In this document: one piece after another, positions 43,966-55,414 of the stretch | Position numbering within the stretch: the stretch's first letter is position 1 | Layout of the letters: the number at the start of each line of letters is the position of its first letter | From: Prochilodus magdalenae | Taxonomy: Eukaryota > Chordata > Actinopteri > Characiformes > Prochilodontidae | Length of the DNA: 64,000 nt | NCBI GenBank assembly: GCA_024036415.1 | Contig: JAMWET010000176.1 | Span: 276,001-340,000 of the forward strand | Direction: 5' to 3' | Translations under genes and position numbers: made by a program | Notes under the pieces: generated by a model | What the model was told of the DNA's origin: nothing | The model's input: only the letters and a program-made list of their open reading frames with translations | Database searches by the model: none

Positions 43966-44310
43966 ATAATATTATAAACTGTGGTCTACCAGTAATGACT
44001 ACTGGCTTCACTGGGCATGTGGCAGTGTAACTATCCATCAACACCAATGTTGATCCAGAAAATGCACACTCCTAGTAAATACACCATTCACGGATTCATA
44101 AAGCATGCATGAGTATCAGATTAATAACACAGATTTCACTAATGACTTCAGTACTACCATATCCCTAAATGGGACCAGCGTAATGGTTGTAGTTGCAGTG
44201 CAGCATCAATGCTAGTTCTCCATCATCATCATTAGGAGCCCCATTTTATTCCCCACTGGACCTACACTCTCAGCGCAGGACCTCCACATTCTAAGACACA
44301 GCATTTAACT
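43966..44310. other. Gene-free spacer
   Basis: Nothing recognised. Confidence 0.4.
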
Positions 44311-44960
44311 CGTTCTCGTTTCATTTCCAAGGGAACAAGGAACGGGCTCTGGATTAATAGTGCTTAGGCCTTCGCATAAATTCTTTATTAATATTGAGCG
44401 ACTCAGTTCACACCATGCTGAGAAAAGTCACTTTATTCGTGTTCCAGTCGCACCTGGACCCGAGGCCTTGTCTTAAAACCAGCCGGGCAAACGATCCGTC
44501 TCTTTAGGAGCGCGCTGATTAATTCGCCGGAGTTCCAACAGGAGGGGAGTTAGAAGCAGACAACTCGGAGTGAAGGACAGCCTCCGCCTGCAGCAGCACC
44601 GCTGAAGACGTGAGAGCAAGAGGGGAGGGGGAATCGCAGTGGCTATTCTCAGAATGTCAGTCAAGTCGTCACCTTCAAATAAAGGGGAGGCTGTTAGCGG
44701 AGAATTATCTCATTAACGGGTGGGCTTCGGCTCTCTCCCGGGACTAGTTCCACTGGCGGCCCGGCCTGATATATGGATGGAGTTTTAGTGCTCTCTATAA
44801 AAACTGAGAGGCTCTGGCTTATTTCAAGCCTGTAAAGTCCAACCCATAACAATGCCTCCTTAGCGCAATAGATGAAAGGTTTTTGTGGGCTCTGTATATA
44901 AAAGTGTCCCATTAGCGCTGATCTAGGATCAGGCATTACTCCCCGAACGATCAGCTAAAT
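44311..44960. promoter_or_regulatory. Candidate conserved noncoding island
   Basis: Repeat-free with many ATTA/TAAT words: TCTGGATTAATAGTGC near 44350, TTCTTTATTAATATTGAGC near 44381, GCTGATTAATTCGCCGG near 44514, GAATTATCTCATTAACGG near 44701 and the palindrome-like GCTGATCTAGGATCAGGC near 44917. No protein family signature. Confidence 0.37.
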
Positions 44961-45475
44961 TATCAGAATGGAAAAAATGGCAGAGCTGGTCTCAAATTGG
45001 TCAGTTCCTGCTAACAGTCGTGGTTAAAGGATCCGAACTCAGCCAGCGTGAGAAGAAAGGAGTCTAAATCCTTACACAGAATTTGAATTACTAGGTGCTG
45101 GATAAACGTCATCTAATATGCATCATGAACATTTTGCAGGGGGCGCAGGGGGGCTATATGTGTGCTTGAGTAAAGCTTGTTCAGGAATGGATGTTGTGAC
45201 ATGGAAGTTGTGGTGTGTCTTTTCGCATCTTGTAGCGTAGCTGCACAAAATCCATTATGCTAGCCTAGGAAGCGTGTAGCATGGGTTCTGCGTGTGGTAG
45301 TGTTTGCTGGTGTCACATTTGTTGAACTAAATGGTTTCGGATCATCATACAAAATGGAATAGAAGACGAAGAACATCATGAAACCACCAGTTTTAAATCA
45401 TCCCTTTATTTCCTGAAGAAGAAAAAGACTAGCTAGACCAGTCTTTCACCGTTACGGCCTATTCTTCTTTCCAGC
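44961..45475. other. Gene-free stretch
   Basis: Nothing recognised. Confidence 0.4.
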
Positions 45476-45790
45476 TTTGCTTTCATTCAGCCACAGTGGA
45501 GGACATTGTGAGAGAATGACCTGTGGCACAGCATCGCACCGGGGCTCAAGTGGAACCATTCTGAGATGGGCTTGCTCCTGAGCTTCTGATTGTCAACTCG
45601 CTTCATGTCCCAGGTGTGTTTGAGGTTTAGGTCATGGACCAATGGCTGGATATTCTCATGCAGGCACTAAAGCAGCAAGGAACTGTCATGATCCTGTGAT
45701 ACTACCACCACCATGTTTTTAACACCACCATTTTGCCTCTAGGATGCATACAAGGTTTTCTTCTGATGGCTCAAAGGGCATGTAGGTCAT
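45476..45790 (-). pseudogene. Tc1-D transposase remnant
   Basis: On the minus strand, KHGGG (45700-45720 region) is followed after a gap by ENIQPLVHDLNLKHTWDM and KPISEWF. This order matches the KHGGGS...LQENVQPSV...LKLKRTWVMQQDND...STSEWL region of fish Tc1/mariner transposases around the second catalytic Asp. Frames are broken and the QQDND motif is not intact (VDNQ-like), so it is dead. The rest of the element is not recognisable. Confidence 0.5.
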
Positions 45791-46059
45791 GTTTGTGCAA
45801 GAGCTACTGTATAGTTGAGCAGTAGCACTCTGCTAACTCATCCTGAAGGTCTGCTACACTCAAACAGGAGTTTTGTCTATCCAGCAAGCCTATAAGAAAC
45901 CTAAGGGAGTTTTGTAAAGTTGCTTCCTCCATAAACTTCCAGAGTCATTTTGCCAATCATGCAATTCCATGTCAAAACATGAGTCCTTGGTAAAAGGTAA
46001 AGGCTCTTGGGGTGCAAAAGGCATGATGGGGCAATAAATACCTGCGGGGTAAGAGTGAT

Positions 46060-46450
46060 AAGATTCATAGATTGAGAAGAAGTGCTACAATGGAGTGAAT
46101 GGCTCCAAAGCAGATGTTAATGATTGGCTAAAAGGAGTGACTGTATTTGGGCGTGGCCAAAGACCATAGTGTGAAGGAAGTAGCTGAATCTGCAGGTGTA
46201 TGGAAGTGTACGGTCATACGGGTCTACCAGCAGTGGCTAAAATCCCAGTCTACAGGGAATTCTCAACAGAACTGTGCCAGGGAAGGCATCCACCAAATCT
46301 GGCCCAACTACACAATTCTTTGATGCAAGAGTGTCTGAACATTGATGTGGCCTACATCCAGAACCTTGTCCAGTCCATGCCAAATCCAATAACAGCTCTT
46401 ATTCATGCATGTGGAGGTATTAATGCTACATTGCAGGTACATTTCAGCCA
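46060..46450 (+). pseudogene. Tc1-X copy with transposase C-terminus
   Basis: Leader GGCTCCAAAGCAGATGTTAA, then an 84-codon frame (46200-46454) containing AKIPVYREFSTELCQGRHPP, AQLHNSLMQECLNIDVAYIQ and SMPNPITALIHACGG, the C-terminus of a Tc1-type transposase. The terminal GGxTxY motif is not intact. Confidence 0.72.
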
Positions 46451-47250
46451 TTAATTGCTAATGCTAATTAATCAACAATTATTCATTGGACATAAATCAT
46501 TCTGAATGTGTTTTCTACCAACATCCCAAATGACAAATCGCAGCTTCTCTTTATCTAGGCTTTACCTCACGAAACTGGCCATCTAGGCGAAGTTTTCAGC
46601 TGTTTTATGTAGAACACCAAACTTTTCTGACTTAATTTAGGCGCTGACACAGTGGAGTCAGCAGCTGCTTCAATGCAAGGGCATAATTGAATCTTACAGA
46701 TTGCAACTGCACTACTTGACTCACTTTTTTCCCCCCGCAATCTGCAAAAAAAGGCATTCATCAAAAGCAATGTCACTTTCAGTCACTGTATTGATTTCAA
46801 ACGGCCTATAAATTCTTCCAATTCACTCGCAGCACTGGAAGCACCAGAAGAAACAGCGCTATTTTAAGTGCTGCGGTTTCATTTCTGTTTCACCAGCGCA
46901 GCGAATGTGTCGATCCAAGCCCCGGCTCTGGAAGACGTGCACTTGCCGGGATGGCCCAGATGTTTAAAACCACGCCAGCGTTCACTCTGCCATCTGCAGG
47001 GAGAGACCTGTTGGCCAATTACAACCATTAAACCTGTGTTTATTGGTAGACTGACAATTACAAGCCGACACCACTCGCGCTCAGGAATTAAGCATGTGCG
47101 GCAGAGCTGCAATGCAGTGTGGGAAAGGAAAAAGGAATCTGCTGACCGCAGGGCTTGTTTGTTATAGGCAAGGCTGCCAAAGCCGCGGCCCGGGGCCAGA
47201 CTTTTGGCTTTGGCCAAGGCTACGAACACCGTTTGGCCCATATTAACAGT
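46451..47250. promoter_or_regulatory. Candidate conserved noncoding island
   Basis: Repeat-free apart from a T/C run at 46727-46736. TTGGCCAATTACAACCATTAAACC lies near 47012 and GGAATTAAGCATGTG near 47084. A minus-strand 120-codon frame (46879-47241) shows no family signature. Role inferred. Confidence 0.3.
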
Positions 47251-47725
47251 GACATGAATTATATATAAAGAATGTACACATGGATTCTCCTGTGATTGTG
47301 TAGTCTGTCACATTTATAGCCACCAGCCAAGAACGTGTAAGCACCTCTGACTGGAGTGGTCTCCTCTTATTACGCAATACCACCCGGCTAAGAGGATGAT
47401 GGCTAGCACATGCTGACTAATGATATATCATCAGCTTGCTTGGAGGATGCACCAAGCTATGCCAATGGATGCTAATGGCCAGTTCTGTGACATTCCCTAA
47501 TAGCATTAATTGGTTAGCATTGCACTGGTGGGGGTCATCAAGTTCAATCTACCCACCCAGAAAGGCAAAGTCAGTTATGCTGTCTAGGACTCAGATGGGT
47601 CACTGCTATTCAGGCTCATGTCTCTTATCAATAAGGCCAGTGGTTAGATGGTTACCACTCATTTGTCCCATGTTTGTAATGTGAGAATTAGTGGTTACCC
47701 CAAGGTTGTTTATAATGAAAGGGTG
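47251..47725. other. Gene-free stretch
   Basis: Nothing recognised. Confidence 0.4.
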
Positions 47726-47729
47726 GGTG

Positions 47730-48040
47730 GGGGTGTTCAGTGACAGCCAGAAACAAAACAAGGGTAGAACTCAGAATTAAACACCAACACTACAAAACAC
47801 AGGAAACAAGAACAGAAGGGAACCATGGCTTAGACTCACGAGGGGAAAACAGAGACTTCACAAACAGACTGGGCAAACAAAGGAGTCTTAATGGATGTCC
47901 AAATGAGTTCAGATTACCATCAGGTGTGGGAAAGGGTGGAGCCAGGGTGGAGCAGGAAAAGCATTGCAATGACATGAAGCAACCAGAGGGGGCGTTGTGT
48001 GACATATGGACATGACCACGCAGACAGACCACAAGGATGC
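47730..48040 (-). repeat. Dispersed LTR-like repeat (related in style to 34185-34620)
   Basis: Purine-rich on plus (AACAAGAACAGAAGGG, GGGTGGAGCCAGGGTGG); read on minus it is the CTTGTTT/CCTGTG-type fish repeat with CCACACCTGATGG. No frame or clear ends. Uncertain. Confidence 0.35.
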
Positions 48041-48199
48041 GACACTGTGGTCGTTTTTAATGATACATGGAGCTTTAAGTGATGTCTACAAAGTCTCATA
48101 TTTGAAACATGATGGTCAAAACTTGCTAATGTAAAATGACTTTCGTGTTCATTATATTTATTTGTTTTGTGAAAAATATAGTGGGACTGCAGTGATATG

Positions 48200-48668
48200 G
48201 TGAAGGAAGATAAAGTTATCAGGAACAGTAAAATTAGCCTGATACAGACAATATTTATTGAGCTACATAAACAAAAAAGCGTAGGGACACCACGTCTCAG
48301 ACCTCTTGAATATTCTCACACAGTTCCTGCAGATTGTGTGGTAGGGGCGAAGATGGAGAGACACCAGACCTTCTGGACGTGGGACTTGTGATAACAAACC
48401 GCTAATCTTGGTAATGACCATGGTGCCTCCACACATGACTTTGATGGTCTTCTCTACCAAGACTGAAGATGAGGTGCTGCCATTCTGAGTCACTCCATAG
48501 CCATAGCAGGTGATGTTGAGGTGGTTTTAGGGACGGTCATCATAACGGTCGAAAGGCATGTAGTCCTGTGTGGAGCAGCCATCTGTCAATGGTGTAGATC
48601 AACCAGCAAACAACAGGATGACTCCTGGAAGGCATTACTTGTCCGCAATCGTGACTGTTGGGTCTTCA
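48200..48668 (-). mobile_element. Tc1-A copy A10
   Basis: From TATCAGGAACAGTAAAATTAG through AATATTTATTGAGCTACATA, the C-terminal block, the shared junction (CACCAGACCTTCTGGACG on plus), the first Asp region (partly deleted) and GGATGACTCCTGGAAGGC. The 5' leader and both termini are missing. Confidence 0.85.
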
Positions 48669-50189
48669 CAATTTGTGAAATCCTGCCGACCTATCGCTGC
48701 GTGCTGAGCAGTCAATCCTTCGGTCTGTCTACTGAGTTTGATCTCTGTATTGTCTTTTAGTTTTTGTGTTTCCAGTTCGCCATCTTGGTTGCTGGTTGCC
48801 TCTCTGGTTTTGGCATTGTCTCTCCTTTACCTAATATGTCCGCTTTGGTTATCATGCTTTGGTTAACAGCTACTATAAATACAACCAGTTCACCTTTAAG
48901 ATCTGTGGGCATCAAATTAATTACCCAAGTGTCACAGTCAGTGTCACATCTGTAAACACCAACCCCCACCCAGCCTTACTGATCCTGGCATGTATCTTAA
49001 ACACTCTGGGCAAAAAGGCCGGTGCATGAGGAAGGTACCTTCTGGGCATATTGGGCAACTGATAGCCTTGTGGGCCCACAGTTGAGGACTACAAAAGTGC
49101 CATATGGTACCACCAAAGTTAAAATGGTGAGGTCTACTCTAGAGAGTTGGCACGTTGTCTAAGCCTAATGATGTTCGGTTTATATATCAGCTTATTCTAT
49201 AGTTGGTTTGGTTCTTAGTGGCTAACAATCAAAAGCACTTGTATAAATGTATCTCCATATTCATTCCACTTCATTCCTCAGGTCAGTTCTCTAGATTGAC
49301 TCCCACCAAGAGCTCTTCACTGACACCTATGAAAAGTTTGACCTCTGAGTCGTACATACTCTCTCGCGCTCTTTGAGTTTGCTACCAAATGAAACTCCAT
49401 TTCCTGGGTGAGCGCAGAGCACAGTTGTGTTTAGCTGAGGTTTCTGTACCTGCGGTGGAGGCGCTGAAGAAAGCCGGAGGGTCGGAGCGCTAATCAATGA
49501 ACAAACCACCTGCCTTCTCCGGCGAGAGAATCCTTCAATAGTACACAGAGAACTAATTCATTTACCACCAACAAGAGAAAAGCCCCAGAGACTGTGAACT
49601 CTCCTCCTCCTCACAACTAGGAACAACTTACAGGATGAATTTTTCATTCCAGCTTGAAAGTCCAATGAATACGCTGGCTTTTGTGGCTGTCCCACTGTAT
49701 CAAGACCTTTCAACTCAATTTATATCTTCATATTTTTTTACGTTTTGTTTTCTTTATTGCATCTTTTCATAATCAATGGTCCCAAACTTCCCTGGAATAA
49801 AGTCCCTACATGAACTAACACTAAAGTTCTTTCATGCTCCTGTAAGGTTAGCTCTTTGTGGTTTGGGTTGCGTTATGTAACACTGTTATAATGACTTGAC
49901 TGTTTAATCCTTCAGTTGATTGCAGACAGTAAATGACTGCTTAGTGAGAAGTGCTTAGTCAACCTGAAACCTCAAAGTTGACCTTTTTCCCTTTGTAAGT
50001 CCACATGCCTGCTTATATTAAGTGTAATGTAGCATCATTTAAATATCATAATCTCCCATCCATATGCAATAGCGTTTGCTCTCCTCGAAATGGCTTGCAC
50101 CAACATGCACCAGCAAGAAAAACAATATTCACCAATAGTACCAACTCCTCTGCGTACAACCAAATCCCTTACAGTATGATCGAAACTCT
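48669..50189. other. Gene-free stretch
   Basis: 48690-48910 has the texture of the LTR-like repeats (ACTATAAATACAACC near 48870). From 48910 to 50189 nothing is recognised; short frames are unsupported. Confidence 0.35.
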
Positions 50190-51535
50190 TCACAGTACAA
50201 CTTAGACCCCTCCAAGTACACCCAGAACTCCTCCTACTACAACCCAATCTCCTCCTATTACAACCCAAACCCCTCACAGTACAACTTAAACCCCTCCAAG
50301 TACAACCAGAACTCCTCACAGTACAATCCAAACTCCTCCTAGTACAACCCAAACCCCTCACAGTACAACTTAAACCCCTCCACGTACAAAACAAACTCCT
50401 CCTAGTACAAGCCAAACCCCTCCCTGTACAACCAAATCCCTTCCAGTACAACCATATCTCCTCCTAGTACAACCCAAACTCCTCCCTGTACAACCAAATC
50501 CTTTCCAGTACAACCATATCTCCTCCTAGTACAACCCAAACTCCTCCCCGTACAACCAAATCCCTTCCAGTACAACCATAACTCCTACTAGTACAACCCA
50601 AACTCCTCCCCGTACAACCAAATCCCTTCCAGTACAACCATATCTCCTCCTAGTACAACCCAAACTCCTCCCCGTACAACCAAATCCCTTCCAGTACAAC
50701 CCAAACTCCTCCCCGTACAACCAAATCCCTTCCAGTACAACCATATCTCCTCCTAGTACAATGCAAACCCCTTCCTGTACAACCAAATCCCTTCCAGTAC
50801 AACCATATCTCCTCCTAGTACAACCCAAACTCCTCCCCGTACAACCAAATCCCTTCCAGTACAACCATATCTCCTCCTAGTACAACCCAAACTCCTCCCC
50901 GTACAACCAAATCCCTTCCAGTACAACCATGTCTCCTCCTAGTACAACCCAAACTCCTCCCCGTACAACCAAATCCCTTCCAGTACAACCCAAACTCCTC
51001 CTAGTACAACCCAAACTCCTCCCCGTACAACCAAATCCCTTCCAGTACAACCATATCTCCTCCTAGTACAACGCAAACCCCTCCCCGTACAACCAAATCC
51101 CTTCCAGTACAACCATATCTCCTCCTAGTACAACCCAAACTCCTCCCCGTACAACCAAATCCCTTCCAGTGCAACCATAACTCCTCCTAGTACAACCCAA
51201 ACTCCTCCCCGTACAACCAAATCCCTTCCAGTACAACCCAAACTCCTCCCCGTACAACCAAATCCATTCCAGTACAACCCAAACTCCTCCCCGTACAACC
51301 AAATCCCTTCCAGTACAACCCAAACTCCTCCCCGTACAACCAAATCCATTCCAGTACAACCATATCTCCTCCTAGTACAACCCAAACTCCTCCCCGTACA
51401 CCAAATCCCTTCCAGTACAACCAAACTCCCTTCCAGTAAAGCCCAAACTCCTCCCCGTACAACCCGAACTCCTCCCTATACAACACAAACTCCCTTCCAG
51501 AACAACCAAAACTCCTCACAGTACAACCCAAACCG
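50190..51535. repeat. Minisatellite with 62-bp higher-order units
   Basis: Monomers of 20-21 bp share the core GTACAACC. In the right two thirds they are arranged in threes, CTCCTAGTACAACCCAAA, CTCCTCCCCGTACAACCAAA and CCCTTCCAGTACAACCAT, a 62-bp unit repeated about 15 times with occasional monomer losses. The left 270 bp holds the same monomers in irregular order (CCTCACAGTACAACTTAAAC). The minus-strand frames rich in WLYGEEFGLYWKGFGCTGR are translations of it. Confidence 0.96.
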
Positions 51536-51542
51536 TGACTCA

Positions 51543-51850
51543 TCAGACCCACCACACACGTTGCCCGTCCTCTAGGGTTTCTAGAGGTCCTCTAGAGTAA
51601 GGATAGTTAGTGTCTGGTGTTATGGTGTCAACAGAGACACTCTGGTGGGTGTTCTGCAAAGAACGCTGCACTGATCTGTAGGATATGCGTGTTGGCCCTC
51701 CTGCATAAAATGCCGATGTGATTTCTACCAGAGTCACATGTCTGTTCACATGGACAAGATGCCACCGGTCATGATCATTAACCATCTGTGGTCATCTGTG
51801 GCCAGTCCACTGAGGGTGGTAATGCTTTCTATGACGTATTCCCTCTACAC
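51543..51850 (-). pseudogene. Tc1-B N-terminal fragment
   Basis: Minus-strand frame VNDHDRWHLVHVNRHVTLVE, ITSAFYAGG and TRISYRSVQRSL corresponds to the second helix-turn-helix of Tc1-like transposases (GQRRLARLVRSNRRATVAQI region). It is cut off on the left where the minisatellite begins. A matching but longer copy is at 8336-8912. Confidence 0.7.
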
Positions 51851-51879
51851 ATGAGATACTATGGATAGAGGAACGTTTA

Positions 51880-52065
51880 AACCCCACACAACTGAAAATG
51901 GAATGTTGCATCCGTCTGGCACCCACCATCATGCCTCATTCAAGCTTAATGATTCACATCACCTTGACATGAGCGCGCTGGCCAGTGTTCGAGCTCCCTC
52001 ACAAGACAACACCTCACAACATATACAGGTGTGGAAGTCCCAAGGCGTCCCCTGAGGAGGTACCG
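51880..52065 (+). repeat. Repeat Z, second copy (probable terminal repeat of Tc1-B)
   Basis: Matches the reverse complement of 7860-8010 (CACCTTGACATGAGCGCGCT, GACAACACCTCACAAC, GTCCCCTGAGG). It lies just upstream of the Tc1-B N-terminus in antisense orientation. Confidence 0.5.
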
Positions 52066-52700
52066 CCACTTCATAATCAGTTTACATGCTGATGGCCCAT
52101 CTTTTTGATATGTCAGTGTATTAAGTCAGTGTAATGGCTTCACCAAGGTAGCTTTAAAATCATCTGGAAAATGAACCTGTTGACAGAGGAAAGCAATTTC
52201 CCTCTGTTTTTCTCCACGGATAGACCCTGGAAGCAATATCTCCATCATTATTATGGTTTCATGGCTCCCATCATTGGTTTCAGGCTACTGGCACAACGTG
52301 CGTTATAACGACCACATCTCATTTATCCTATCACATTCATTTTTCTTCTATATCTGACAAGCCTCATATATTCCCACTCTTCCTGCCAGTTTCTCTGTTG
52401 GCACTGATTGAACTTCACCAACTGCTTTATTTTGTGCATTGTCTTAGGTGACAGCACCGTATGCGGCCTCCCCCATTCGAAACTTGCAACAGTGCCATGA
52501 GCAAAGGGAGATTTGCATGCTTTAGGTTTGGAGCTGAGACCTGGGCCATCATCAACAGATTCTCACTCCATATGGCAAACGGAAATTTATAGCACTATCA
52601 ATGCAACTAGAGAGCTTTGCGTTAATGTAATGAATGTCTGAGGTGAATGCTCAGGGCATGAAACCCTTCCAATGGAGTAACCTTTAGTTACCCCATTGGC
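52066..52700. promoter_or_regulatory. Gene-free stretch with a candidate conserved segment (52420-52660)
   Basis: GGGAGATTTGCATGCTTTAG near 52507 contains a perfect POU octamer, and AACGGAAATTTATAGCACTATC and GCGTTAATGTAATGAATG follow. No repeat or coding signature. Inference only. Confidence 0.3.
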
Positions 52701-53482
52701 TACATACAGTCATCATCAGAAGAATAGTTGCACTCAGAAAGAATCAACTGACAGGAATGAAACTTGGTGGGTAGACTTGACATTGTGAGACATGCAAATG
52801 ATTCAAGCCTCACACTTGCATGTGCTGTGCATATGACGTGGCAAGGATGGGCCTTATCGCTGTGCCTGACTGACCTACCAGCCAGGATTGCAGACATTCA
52901 GTAAGCAGTGATGCCATCCATGAGTCATCCAGCACCATTGGCAGATGCAGGACTACATGTACGATGCAAGACTGCCTGTATGCAGACCGTTACAACGACT
53001 GGCCTTAACATCACATCAACACCACCAAACTGGAATGGTGTCGTGCCAGACTGTCATGGAGTGACTCAGAATGACAGCAGGTCATCTTCAGAGACGAGTT
53101 CCCCCTGGAGGCACCATGGTCAGCCCCAGTATGAACGGTTTGTTGGCACGTGTCACATGTCCAGAAGGCCTGGTGTCACTCCACCTCCACCCCTATCGCA
53201 CCATCTGCAGGAACAGTGTGAGGATATTCAAGCTGCATGGGATGGATTATCACAGGCCACCATTAGGAACCTCTACAACTCCATACCGAGACGTCTGGCA
53301 TGTTGCATTAGCCATACTGAGAGACGCTACTTCTGTATGTGTAGCTCAATAAATATTGATCATATCAGTCTAAACTGATCATCATCTATTGTTCCTGGTC
53401 ACCTTTATCTTCCTTCCCAACAGCACCGCAATCCCACACCTCCTTCTGGGTGCAGCTGTTCTTTTGATGATGAGTGTATGTA
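52701..53482 (+). mobile_element. Tc1-A copy A11, most complete (both terminal repeats)
   Basis: Left terminus TACATACAGTCATCATCAGA and right terminus ending TTTGATGATGAGTGTATGTA are inverted repeats of about 40 bp with a handful of mismatches, and TA stands at both ends as expected for Tc1/mariner. Total 782 bp. Inside: leader, decayed helix-turn-helix region (ATGAGTCATCCAGCACCATT), GTCATGGAGTGACTCAGAATG, a shortened first-Asp region, the shared junction into GVTPPPPLSHHLQE, GLSQATIRNLYNSIPRRLA, and the AATAAATATTGATCATATCA tail. No intact transposase. Confidence 0.93.
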
Positions 53483-53821
53483 TTCTTTTCTCCAGAGTGC
53501 ATTATGCATAAAGGGGCCAGCAAGATGAAGATGTATTCAACCTCTCCAGCCTGCATGCATGGAGCACCTACATGAATGTATTTAAAGACAGACAAAAAGT
53601 AACAACCCTTGATCTGCTCCAGCCTTTGATATGCTCATCACTTTAGAGAGACTTTCTCAGCAGCTGCAGACCACCCAGAGAACCTCTGAACTCTGCAGGC
53701 ATTATGAAGCATTTTCTTAGCAACACCTCCTTATTTCTACACCCATTGTTCAAATGATCAGCTCCATATAGGTACACTTTGTAGCTCCACAGTGACAGAC
53801 TGTGGTCCATCTGTTTCATTC

Positions 53822-54271
53822 CTTCACCTTGGCGCTGACCACGGTGCCTCCACACAGATTCGTTGGTCGTCTCCACCAAGACAAAAGTGAGACTCGCCAT
53901 TGAAGATGACCCGGTGCCATTCTGAGTTACTCCATGACAGTCTGTTATGAAACCATTGCAGTCTTTGGTGACGTTGACGTGGTGTTAAGGGCAGTTGTCC
54001 TAATGGTGTGTGTGCATGAGTCCTGCATCACTAAGCCGTCTGCCAATGGTGCTGACACTAACTGGATGACTCATGGAGGCATCCCTGCTCGCCGAATGTT
54101 CACCATCATGTCTGTTGGGTCAGTCAGGTACAGCAATAAGGCCCTTGATAATAAGACTTGATTCATTGGCATGTCTGCTGATGCCAAACCTACCCACCAA
54201 GTTTCATTCCTGTCAGATGATTCCTTCTAGGTGCAGCCATTTGTGCCACTGTTCTTTGGATGATGAGTGTA
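53822..54271 (-). mobile_element. Tc1-A copy A12 (5' half only)
   Basis: Keeps the full 5' terminus (GGATGATGAGTGTA on plus at 54258-54271), the leader, MSHP region and first catalytic Asp region (CCACCAAGACAAAAGTGAGA on plus). The C-terminal half is missing. It faces copy A11 340 bp away. Confidence 0.87.
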
Positions 54272-55020
54272 CCTATGCGAAACAACAACTCATAGCTAGG
54301 CCTCATATTCAAAATGGAGAGTGAGGCTAAACTAATAGATTATGGACTATCAAAGACGATATCAATTAAAGCACTTGGCCCACCAGATGAAAAGAAGGTC
54401 GTACCCTTTGGAAAAGATATCAAATGGATTACTGCTGTAAGCCCCGAGCCCTGCTGCTTGGCTGTGTTGATTGGTGAGGGGATGGAAACAGTGTGTGGCA
54501 GGCCGCTCGTCTCTGCCCTTGAAGCCTCGTCCACTGCAGCCTTCACTCACACATACTGACAAGATTTAGATTCCTCTAGACTGCTGTGAATTAAGGCTGT
54601 GAGAAACAGGCACTGCGGTGTTTCTACCTCTCTCTCTCTCTCTCATATACACTCGCATTTCACTACTTCTCTCACTTTCAGCCCACCTTTCCCAGCACAC
54701 CTCCGTCCACATCCAGGCTCTTACTTGTCTTCCCTTAACCGTCCTTTTCAGTTTCTTTCCTGGCACTTACCACCTCATTTTGGCCCATGTCCACCTCTGT
54801 CAAGCCCCCAGACTAGCTTGGCACAGAACGGTCCCAGCCATTATATTAGTGACCCTATGCATTATGTACTTTGACTAGCCTATCATTGTATCAAGAGCCT
54901 TCACAAACCTATCATTGTAATCACTAGCCTGTCATTGCATTAAGAACTTTCACCAGGGGGAGCATGACACAGGAGGAGGACATGGCATCCGAGCAGGGTA
55001 GGCACTTCCAACAACGTGTA
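54272..55020. other. Gene-free stretch
   Basis: A short CT run lies at 54629-54645. No element or gene recognised. Confidence 0.4.
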
Positions 55021-55190
55021 ACCCTGTGTTCCACAAACCAGGTCCTGCAGGTTTTAGAGTTTTCCCTGCTGCCGGCACACCTGACTCAACTTACCAGCTC
55101 ATTAACAAGGCCTTTTAGAGTGGCAGGGGGTGGTATAACAGGGAATCCACTAAACCACCTGAGACCCGGACCTGCTTGGTGTGCAATTTG
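55021..55190. repeat. Dispersed fish repeat fragment (CAGGTCCTGCAGG type)
   Basis: GTGTTCCACAAACCAGGTCC, then GCACACCTGACTCAAC and AGCTCATTAACAAGGCC, resembles the widespread teleost sequence around GGTCCTGGAGGGCC and CACACCTG. Low-information match. Confidence 0.4.
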
Positions 55191-55277
55191 AATTTCTCCT
55201 AGCTATTTGTGAATAGTAGGACCTAACAAGTATAAAAACTGAACGTTGTCTGAGGGTTTCGAGAGGTTGCAGCACCA

Positions 55278-55320
55278 ATCATGGTGCAGAGAAGCAGAAA
55301 TGTAATGTCCTCATATGAGG
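55278..55320. repeat. 43-bp direct repeat, left copy
   Basis: From ATCATGGTGCAGAGAAGC to TCATATGAGG; repeated without mismatch at 56917-56959. Confidence 0.95.
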
Positions 55321-55406
55321 CCAACTGTAACATCTCCAAGCTCATCCCCTGTTTCTGCTGCTCCTCCGTTCCCAGAGTGCTCCGCTCCATGACATCATGG
55401 CCATGT

Positions 55407-55414
55407 GTTATTAC
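55407..55414. repeat. Target site duplication, left (hAT-2)
   Basis: GTTATTAC, repeated exactly at 56493-56500. Confidence 0.88.

Noticed and set aside
50035..51555. Minus-strand frames with repeated WLYGEEFGLYWKGFGCTGR-like peptide
   Set aside because: The 62-bp unit is not a multiple of three and the peptide simply cycles through frames; overlapping frames are equally open.
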